Both the position numbers and the translations under genes were made by a program. The notes beneath the pieces are model-generated. The model was given only the letters and a program-made list of their open reading frames with translations, did no database searches and had not been told where the DNA came from. A DNA stretch of 6,199 nucleotides. Source: Caldifarciminota bacterium (lineage in GTDB: Bacteria; Hydrothermota; Hydrothermia; B15-G9; WFZT01). Below are positions 1-5,267 of this stretch, in pieces. Within the stretch, counting starts at the first letter, position 1, and every line of letters starts with the position of its first letter. Location: contig JALSOY010000266.1 in assembly GCA_026986235.1 (NCBI GenBank), positions 1-6,199 on the forward strand, given 5' to 3'.

Positions 1-809
1 TCGTGGCAAAGAAATGGGGAACGAGGGCTTACAGGTCACTCGAGCAACTCCTGAAAGATGTGGAAGCCATAAGCTGCGTGGTCCCCACGAGTTCTCATTA
101 CGAGGTGGGGAAGGAGATAATATCCCACGGTCTGCACCTCTTTCTCGAAAAACCCATGACAGAAACGGTGGAACAGGCTGAAGAGCTTGTAAAACTTGCA
201 GAAGAAAAGGGAGTAAAACTCCAGATCGGACACATAGAGAGGTTCAACCCGGCGGTCCTGGCAGTTCACAGGTTTATAGACTCCCCGAAGTTCATTGAGA
301 GTCACAGACTCGCACCTTTCAACCCCCGTGGGACTGATGTTGATGTGGTTCTTGACCTTATGATCCATGACCTCGATCTCATCATCTACTACCTCGGAAA
401 AGAGCCGATAAAAGTGGAGGCCGTGGGTGTTCCGGTTATAACAAAGAAGGTCGATATCGCCAATGCGAGACTCGAGTTCGACAGAGGAGAGATCGCCAAT
501 GTCACGGCCTCCAGGATCTCACTGGAGAAGCTCCGAAAGATTCGAATGTTCCAGAAAGATATGTACATTTCCATAGACTACCTCCACAGAAGTGTGGAAT
601 TTTACAGGAAATTTGGGGACGAGATCATACCCTACTTCCCGGATGTGAAGCAGGATCTCGAGCCTTTAAAACTCGAACTCGAAAGTTTTGTCAACGCCGT
701 ACTGGAAGATGAGGAACCACCTGTAACAGGGATGGATGGACTCAGGGCCCTCCGCGTGGCCCTTAGAGTAAAAGAGGACATAAAGAGGAGGCTTCCAGAC
801 TTTATTTAA
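1..809 (+). CDS. Gfo/Idh/MocA-family NAD(P)-dependent sugar oxidoreductase, 5'-truncated; resembles lpx-linked UDP-GlcNAc 3-dehydrogenase (GnnA-like)
   Basis: This is the C-terminal ~268 residues of a Gfo/Idh/MocA oxidoreductase; the gene enters from the left edge. The GTG at 3 is not a credible start, because the N-terminal Rossmann GxGxxG segment (about 50 residues) is missing relative to the usual 310-330. Numbering from codon 3, the family signature EKP lies at 49-51 (catalytic Lys50). GHIERFNP follows at 76-83 and DLMIHDLDLI at 118-127, whose Asp118 and His122 fit the usual catalytic D-x3-H arrangement. The remainder is the alpha/beta substrate domain. From memory of the family, GHIERFNPA plus HDLDLI is typical of members encoded next to lpxA/lpxB that oxidise the 3-OH of UDP-GlcNAc before transamination to a 2,3-diamino sugar for lipid A. 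That substrate is inference; another nucleotide sugar or inositol is possible. Family assignment is sure. The stop overlaps the convergent HAD gene. Confidence 0.9.
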   Translation, partial: VAKKWGTRAYRSLEQLLKDVEAISCVVPTSSHYEVGKEIISHGLHLFLEKPMTETVEQAEELVKLAEEKGVKLQIGHIERFNPAVLAVHRFIDSPKFIESHRLAPFNPRGTDVDVVLDLMIHDLDLIIYYLGKEPIKVEAVGVPVITKKVDIANARLEFDRGEIANVTASRISLEKLRKIRMFQKDMYISIDYLHRSVEFYRKFGDEIIPYFPDVKQDLEPLKLELESFVNAVLEDEEPPVTGMDGLRALRVALRVKEDIKRRLPDFI

Positions 810-1449
810 TATCCAGTAGATCTGTGAGGGAAAGGATACTCCTCACCCCCTCAGGAATCGGAAGATTCTCTCTATTCAGCCATAGAGCCTTAAAACCGGC
901 ATTTATTGCACCGAAATAATCCTCTTCGAGCGAATCACCGACATGAAGGATTTCAGCCGTTCCTGAAAGTCTGACGGCCTCGTAAAAGATCCAGGGATCC
1001 GGCTTGGCAACTCCGACATCTGAAGCCCTAACTGCAAAGTCGAGATACTCTGCCACAGGATGATTCTGAAAGCGGGTGTTTCCATTGGTGATAAGCCCTA
1101 TCCTGTGGCTCTTTTTTAACTCCCTGAGAACAGGGATGGTGTCCGGGTAGATTTCAATTTTGCCGTGTCTCACCTCAAGGTAGAGATTAAAAAGCTCGTT
1201 GCCGAACCCGGGACTGAGAATTCCGTGATTCTTCAAAACCTCATAAATGCTGAATTTTCTGATGTCGTAAAGAGACATACCCTCACTGGACTCTGAGACT
1301 CTATCCCAGGCATCGTAAAATTCTCCGGCTTCTACCTGGATATCAGGGTATCTTGCCCTGATTTCCTCAACCACCCTCTCTATTGCCGTCCGGATTACAT
1401 TTCTTATGTCCCAGAGAGTTCCATCACCGTCAAAAGTTATCACATCCAT
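802..1449 (-). CDS. HAD-superfamily hydrolase (phosphatase-like), 215 aa
   Basis: A complete cytosolic HAD hydrolase of typical length for the Cof-less, helical-cap (C1) type such as phosphoglycolate phosphatase/YjjG-like enzymes. All four motifs are visible. Motif I is DGDGT with nucleophile Asp7 and acid/base Asp9. Motif II is LITNGN with Thr121. Lys149 lies in VAKPDPWIF. Motif IV is HVGDSLEEDYFGA with Asp172 and Asp177 for Mg2+. Residues about 15-95 are helical and should form the cap that sets substrate choice. The substrate cannot be read from sequence; small phosphate esters (phosphoglycolate, nucleotides, sugar phosphates) are usual. The ATG at 1449 is forced, since motif I begins six residues later. 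No Shine-Dalgarno precedes it; the bases upstream are the 33-bp palindrome. The stop overlaps the oxidoreductase stop by 8 bp. It is divergent from the tricorn gene and shares its control region. Confidence 0.92.
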   Translation of the reverse strand: MDVITFDGDGTLWDIRNVIRTAIERVVEEIRARYPDIQVEAGEFYDAWDRVSESSEGMSLYDIRKFSIYEVLKNHGILSPGFGNELFNLYLEVRHGKIEIYPDTIPVLRELKKSHRIGLITNGNTRFQNHPVAEYLDFAVRASDVGVAKPDPWIFYEAVRLSGTAEILHVGDSLEEDYFGAINAGFKALWLNRENLPIPEGVRSILSLTDLLDIK

Positions 1450-1476
1450 GGCAGAAAATTATAATGGCATTATAAT
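1448..1476 (+). promoter_or_regulatory. Predicted sigma70-type promoter of the tricorn gene
   Basis: A perfect -10 box TATAAT lies at 1471-1476. With a 17-bp spacer, the -35 position holds ATGGCA (1448-1453), which matches TTGACA at 4 of 6. A start about 7 bases beyond the -10 box would fall near 1483, giving a leader of roughly 28 bases that carries the AAAGGAGG site. The -35 half overlaps the start codon of the divergent HAD gene. Confidence 0.65.
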
Positions 1477-1483
1477 TTTCTGC
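1451..1483. promoter_or_regulatory. Perfect 33-bp inverted repeat, candidate operator in the divergent HAD/tricorn promoter
   Basis: Arm GCAGAAAATTATAATG (1451-1466) is followed by one base (G1467) and its exact reverse complement (1468-1483). All 16 pairs match. It lies in the 61-bp gap between two divergent start codons, and its right arm ends near the predicted + strand transcription start. The core TTATAAT-GGC-ATTATAA looks like the AT-rich dyads bound by Fur/PerR/Zur-family regulators, but the central spacing differs from the classic 7-1-7 box, so that assignment is only a suggestion. It may equally be a pure promoter dyad with no repressor. Confidence 0.8.
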
Positions 1484-1486
1484 TCT
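1458..1486 (-). promoter_or_regulatory. Predicted sigma70-type promoter of the HAD gene
   Basis: By symmetry of the palindrome the - strand also reads TATAAT (1463 down to 1458). The -35 position at 17-bp spacing (1486-1481) reads AGAGCA, only 3 of 6 matches to TTGACA, so it is the weaker side by sequence. The predicted start near 1451 lies about two bases before the ATG at 1449, so the transcript would be leaderless or nearly so. Confidence 0.6.
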
Positions 1487-1497
1487 AAATCTAACTC

Positions 1498-1505
1498 AAA
1501 GGAGG
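1498..1505 (+). promoter_or_regulatory. Ribosome binding site that fixes the tricorn start
   Basis: AAAGGAGG lies five bases before ATG 1511. The frame is open upstream to 1406, but those earlier ATGs (1406, 1448) lie inside the divergent HAD gene and at or before the promoter, and have no comparable site. ATG 1511 is therefore the start. Confidence 0.9.
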
Positions 1506-1510
1506 CACGA

Positions 1511-4504
1511 ATGGCTGGATTTGTCGTTTACCTGATTTTTACCGTCAGTTCATTGAAGTTTGGGTTTACACCCGCCATCTCACCTCATGGAGACAAGATC
1601 GTCTTCTCATACGACGGAGATCTCTGGATACTCAGTGATTCAATCGCCAGAAGGCTCACGGATTCAAAAGGTTACGAAATTTCACCAATATGGACGCAGG
1701 GAAGTATAGTCTTTGTGTCCGACCGTTATGGTTCATGGGATCTTTTTGTCATGCCTGCAGATGGTAGTGGAAAGCCGAAAAGACTCACCTATCATCCCGG
1801 ATACGAACTTCCCCTCTTTGTGAAAGACGGTTTCGTTTATTTTGTAACCTGGAGGTCTGACTTCATAGGTGCCATTTACAGAATACCCCTGATAGGTGGT
1901 ACTCCAGAACCTGTCTGGAACTTCAATGTCAACAGGATGACACAGGGACCAGGTGATACGCTCATCTTTGAAAGGGGATTTACACCATCATGGAGGAGAA
2001 AGTACCGTGGTCCTGCAAATCGTGACATATGGATTATGACCCCTGATCTGAAATTTATGAAAAGAATCACCACCTTTGAGGGCAGAGACGCATATCCAAT
2101 GTATTCAAGATATGACGGGAAAATATACTTTGTTTCAAACGACAATCCGGAAAATGTAGCAAATCTTTTTGTAATGAACACAGATGGGACAGGAAGGCAT
2201 CAGCTTACCCACTTCAGGGACGATGTGCTCTGGCCCAGGATTTCAGAAGACGGTAAAACCATCGTCCTCTCAGTACTCGGGAAACTCTATATCTACAGGG
2301 TGGACAGGAAAGAGCTTATTCCCATCTCCTTTGAAGTTTCAGCAGACAAAAAGTCGTCTGAACCGTATTACAGGACTTTCACCAGTAAGGCAACAGAGAT
2401 AGCCATATCTCCTGACGGCAGGGAACTTGCCTTTGTCCTTTTTGGGGATATTTTCGTCATGAACTTAAAAAACCACGAAATAAGGAGAATCACCTACACA
2501 CCTGAACCTGAAAGAGACATTTCGTGGTGCCCGGACTCACACAGGATCGTGTTTACTTCCCTTACTGACGGAAACTGGAATATTTACGAGGCATCTCCCC
2601 GGGATGACTCGCTTCTCTCACTTGCCACGGAGTTCAGGATAAAAAGAATAACAGATAGGAAAGGGACAGAGAAGAAACCTGTATGTTCACCCGACGGCAA
2701 AAAGATTGCATTTTTGACTGACCAAGGGACTTTAAATGTGATGGAGAATGGGAAGGTCAAAAGGTTTGAGTTCAACGATGTAATATGGTTCTCATGGTCA
2801 CCTGATTCCAGGTGGATCGCCTTTTCACGCACCGCACTTGGTTGGAGGGAGGATGTCTATGTCGTAAAAGTGGATAGCTCCATGAAACCTGTCAACATCT
2901 CAAATCATCCCAACGATGATTACAGACCGCTGTGGTCATCTGACGGCAGAAGGATCGCCTTTGCCTCAAGGGACGAAGAGGGCAACCTGATGATAAAGTA
3001 TGTCATTCTCAGAAAAGAAGATGCAGAAAGACCTCCCGAGTACTTCAAAACCCTGAAAGACAGCACACCTGACGAGGTGAAGATAGACTTTGAAGACATT
3101 GGTGAGAGGATCAGAACAGTTTACACATTCAAAGGCGGTTATAACTATTACAATCAGGACAGGTGGGGCCTGAATTTCCTGGTACAGGCGGAAGATTTGA
3201 ATGCCAACGACATCTGGATGGTGGATCTCACGGGTACCAAAGTAAAGAGGATTACGCGGGGATCAGTTAACCCCGAAATGTTTTTCTTCGGACCGGACGG
3301 AGACAAAATTTACTATCTGACGGGTGAGGGGGAGATTTTCAGCGCAACGAGAAAAGGGAAGTCCACTGAAATTCCGTTTAATGTAACACTATTGATTGAC
3401 AACGCCAGCTTCAGGAAAGCACTCATGTTGCAACTCTGGTGGGCACTCAACGATGGATTTTACGATCCCGGTTTTCACGGAGTCAACTGGAAGGCAATGT
3501 TTCGAAAATACCTGCCTTATGTTACATCTTCTTACGAAAACCGTGACTTTTACACATTCGTAAGGTTCATGCTGGGAGAGTTGAACGCATCTCACCTCGG
3601 TATCTGGGGTTCAGGTGATAGATTTAACGAAAAAACAGGATTTCTTGGTATCGTTCCCGAAAAGGTGAAAGAAGGTTTTAAGGTCAGAAGGGTTATCTAC
3701 GATTCTCCCGCTTACATTGCAGGACTCAAGGCAGGTGATGTGATAAATAAAATTGACGGTATAAAACTCGATACGGTTGAAAATTTCTATTCTGCTCTCA
3801 TAGGGAAAAAGGGTAAAAAGGTAAAGTTGATAGTGAACGGAACGGATACGATGAGGGTCAGGTGCGCTTCTTATGGAAAGATCAGGGATCTGATTTACCG
3901 GGAATGGGCGAGACGGAACAGGGAATTCGTGGATAGCGTTTCCCACGGGGAGCTTGCGTACATACACCTGATAGGGATGAACCTAAAGACTGTAAAACAG
4001 TTTAAGAGGGAACTGTACGAACAGCTTGATAAAAAGGGACTCGTTCTTGACATCAGGTACAACGGGGGAGGATCAACACACGATATCATTCTCAACCTTC
4101 TACGCCGCACCCATTACCTTTATTCAGTGAATCGTGGAGAGAATGAAAAGGAATACAGTTCACTTTTTTCATGGGATAAACCTGTTGTTCTCCTGATCAA
4201 CAGCCAGTGTTACTCCGATGCAGAGATCTTTCCCGCTGGATTCAAAGAGTTAAAACTCGGAAAGGTGGTGGGAACTCCCACATTTGGAGCTGTCATTGGA
4301 ACGAATAACATCACACTGTTTGATGGTGAAACCGTCTTTCGTATCCCCGAGGAGGGCTGGTACAGGTTGAGTGGTAAAAATCTCGAACTCGGGCCTGTTG
4401 AACCGGATGTGTATGTTGAAAATCCACCCACTTACGATAACAGGACAGGTGATCCGCAGCTCATGACGGCAATAAAGGTACTGCTCAATGAGATCAGGAA
4501 ATGA
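1511..4504 (+). CDS. Tricorn-type serine protease (S41 family) with two beta-propellers and a PDZ domain, 997 aa
   Basis: A full-length tricorn protease homologue, close to the 1071 residues of the Thermoplasma enzyme. Rough layout: six-bladed propeller ~17-280 and seven-bladed propeller ~290-625, both built of WD40/PD40-like repeats with SPDG-type motifs. The C1 domain is ~630-705, PDZ ~706-785 (GFLGIVPEKV at 710) and C2 ~786-990. The apparent catalytic set is intact: Ser694-His695 in ELNASH, nucleophile Ser902 followed by Asp903 in QCYSDAE, and Glu959 in LELGPVEPD. These correspond to Ser745/His746, Ser965 and Glu1023 of Thermoplasma tricorn. An SWRRKYRG motif (160-167) in the first propeller resembles the basic region that holds peptide carboxyl ends. 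Known tricorns cut oligopeptides, and peptide degradation is the inferred role. Residues 2-14 are hydrophobic but lack a basic n-region, so export is uncertain. Strong RBS; own promoter; divergent from the HAD gene. Confidence 0.95.
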   Translation: MAGFVVYLIFTVSSLKFGFTPAISPHGDKIVFSYDGDLWILSDSIARRLTDSKGYEISPIWTQGSIVFVSDRYGSWDLFVMPADGSGKPKRLTYHPGYELPLFVKDGFVYFVTWRSDFIGAIYRIPLIGGTPEPVWNFNVNRMTQGPGDTLIFERGFTPSWRRKYRGPANRDIWIMTPDLKFMKRITTFEGRDAYPMYSRYDGKIYFVSNDNPENVANLFVMNTDGTGRHQLTHFRDDVLWPRISEDGKTIVLSVLGKLYIYRVDRKELIPISFEVSADKKSSEPYYRTFTSKATEIAISPDGRELAFVLFGDIFVMNLKNHEIRRITYTPEPERDISWCPDSHRIVFTSLTDGNWNIYEASPRDDSLLSLATEFRIKRITDRKGTEKKPVCSPDGKKIAFLTDQGTLNVMENGKVKRFEFNDVIWFSWSPDSRWIAFSRTALGWREDVYVVKVDSSMKPVNISNHPNDDYRPLWSSDGRRIAFASRDEEGNLMIKYVILRKEDAERPPEYFKTLKDSTPDEVKIDFEDIGERIRTVYTFKGGYNYYNQDRWGLNFLVQAEDLNANDIWMVDLTGTKVKRITRGSVNPEMFFFGPDGDKIYYLTGEGEIFSATRKGKSTEIPFNVTLLIDNASFRKALMLQLWWALNDGFYDPGFHGVNWKAMFRKYLPYVTSSYENRDFYTFVRFMLGELNASHLGIWGSGDRFNEKTGFLGIVPEKVKEGFKVRRVIYDSPAYIAGLKAGDVINKIDGIKLDTVENFYSALIGKKGKKVKLIVNGTDTMRVRCASYGKIRDLIYREWARRNREFVDSVSHGELAYIHLIGMNLKTVKQFKRELYEQLDKKGLVLDIRYNGGGSTHDIILNLLRRTHYLYSVNRGENEKEYSSLFSWDKPVVLLINSQCYSDAEIFPAGFKELKLGKVVGTPTFGAVIGTNNITLFDGETVFRIPEEGWYRLSGKNLELGPVEPDVYVENPPTYDNRTGDPQLMTAIKVLLNEIRK

Positions 4505-4573
4505 AGGATCTTTTTTAGATGAGGGTATCTCCCTTTTGCAACAGGGGGAAATTCGAACATCTCTGTTGGGGTA

Positions 4574-4599
4574 TTGACAGATCGAACAAAATAGTCGAA
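4574..4599. promoter_or_regulatory. Candidate TetR-type autoregulatory operator upstream of the TetR gene
   Basis: This 26-bp stretch matches 5219-5244, the operator upstream of the exporter, at 19 of 26 positions. Its right half, AACAAAATAGTCGAA (4585-4599), differs there by one base in 15. The left half-site is degenerate (TTGACAG against TCGACCA), so binding should be weaker than at the exporter. It starts with a perfect -35 hexamer TTGACA (4574-4579); no convincing -10 is seen at 17 bp (GAATTG, 4597-4602). It ends 12 bases before the preferred TetR start. Confidence 0.6.
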
Positions 4600-4611
4600 T
4601 TGTTTAAACAG

Positions 4612-5202
4612 ATGTCAGGAAAAAGGGAGAGAATAATAGAGGCGGCCAGGGAGCTGATAGGGAAATTCGGCTTCAAGAAAACTACCATGGAGGACATTGC
4701 CAGGGCCTCAAGAATGGCCAAGGCAACCATTTACCACTACTTTAAATCCAAAGAGGAGATCTTCAAGGAAATTATAGATAAAGAGGGCGAGACATTGAGG
4801 TTCATGTTAAAAAAGGCCATCGAGGGTGTTGACGACCCCGTAAAGAAGATCAGGATTTACACAAGGGTAAGATTCGAGTATCTTTCGAGACTTGCCATTT
4901 ACTACGCCACCATGCGAGAAGAGTACTTCCAGTACCTGCCTTTCATCAGGAAAGAGCGAGAAAAGTACAACAGATTCGAGATCAACACCCTGAGCCAGAT
5001 ATTCGAGGAGGGTGTAAAAAGGGGAATTTTTGAAATTCCCGACACGAGGTTGTACGCCTTCCTCATTCTTCAGGCAATGCAGGGCCTCGAATACCCCCTC
5101 GCCACAGGAGAAGCACTGAAATTTGAGGACAGGGAACTTACACTCGAGGAGGCACTTGATGTGTTTTTAAACATTTTCATACGAGGCATCAGAAAGAACT
5201 AA
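4612..5202 (+). CDS. TetR/AcrR-family transcriptional repressor, 196 aa
   Basis: A typical one-domain-plus-ligand-domain TetR protein. The N-terminal DNA-binding part runs to about residue 52: helix 1 (KRERIIEAARELIGKFG), then the helix-turn-helix with TTMEDIARASRMAKATIYHY at 24-43 and FKSKEEIF at 44-51. Residues ~55-196 form the helical ligand and dimer domain, whose sequence does not reveal the inducer. Start 4612 gives the usual short lead-in before helix 1. An in-frame ATG at 4519 would add 31 residues of unlikely composition, though an AAGGA lies nine bases before it. No clear Shine-Dalgarno precedes 4612. The gene sits 107 bases after the tricorn stop and 65 bases before the exporter. 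Similar operator-like sequences lie before both this gene and the exporter, so it probably represses itself and the pump. A lipid-like or hydrophobic inducer would fit the pump family but is inference. Confidence 0.92.
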   Translation: MSGKRERIIEAARELIGKFGFKKTTMEDIARASRMAKATIYHYFKSKEEIFKEIIDKEGETLRFMLKKAIEGVDDPVKKIRIYTRVRFEYLSRLAIYYATMREEYFQYLPFIRKEREKYNRFEINTLSQIFEEGVKRGIFEIPDTRLYAFLILQAMQGLEYPLATGEALKFEDRELTLEEALDVFLNIFIRGIRKN

Positions 5203-5215
5203 TTTTTTTACAACT

Positions 5216-5246
5216 TTTTCGACCAAATAAACAAAATGGTCGAAAA
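5216..5246. promoter_or_regulatory. Inverted-repeat operator upstream of the RND/MMPL exporter
   Basis: Arms TTTTCGACCA (5216-5225) and TGGTCGAAAA (5237-5246) are exact reverse complements separated by 11 bases, in the 65-bp gap between the TetR stop and the exporter start. The size and position suit a TetR dimer site. A weak promoter can be drawn through it: TCGACC at 5219-5224 (4 of 6 to -35) and GAAAAT at 5242-5247 (4 of 6 to -10) at 17-bp spacing. A bound repressor would then cover the promoter. Confidence 0.7.
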
Positions 5247-5251
5247 TTAGA

Positions 5252-5260
5252 AAAGGAGGA
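5252..5260 (+). promoter_or_regulatory. Ribosome binding site of the exporter gene
   Basis: AAAGGAGGA ends seven bases before ATG 5268. It fixes the start of an open frame that has no stop before the right edge. Confidence 0.88.
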
Positions 5261-5267
5261 ACGACGG

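Noticed and set aside
824..846. GTGAGG ... CCTCAC inverted repeat near the convergent 3' ends
   Set aside because: Six pairs inside HAD coding sequence and no T-run on either strand, so not a credible terminator.
1406..1510. Upstream extension of the tricorn frame (35 residues)
   Set aside because: It covers the divergent HAD start and the promoter palindrome and lacks a ribosome binding site; ATG 1511 has a strong one.
3389..4431. Several - strand open frames of 68-118 codons beneath the tricorn C-terminal half
   Set aside because: Shadows of a conserved protease domain with intact catalytic motifs; no domain features of their own.
4491..4516. AGATC/GATCT stem followed by six T's, overlapping the tricorn stop: possible terminator
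   Set aside because: Only five pairs with an 11-base loop and few G-C pairs; too weak to call.
4528..4549. Small hairpin (stem of about seven pairs with one G-T, loop of eight) after the tricorn gene
   Set aside because: No T-run follows and it lies in sequence that may be coding in the alternative TetR start; no function can be assigned.
4601..4610. TGTTTAAACA, a 10-bp palindrome just before the preferred TetR start
   Set aside because: Short and AT-rich, so it can occur by chance; it is not repeated before the exporter, unlike the operator.
5203..5209. Run of seven T's after the TetR stop as a terminator
   Set aside because: No stable hairpin precedes it; read-through into the exporter remains possible.
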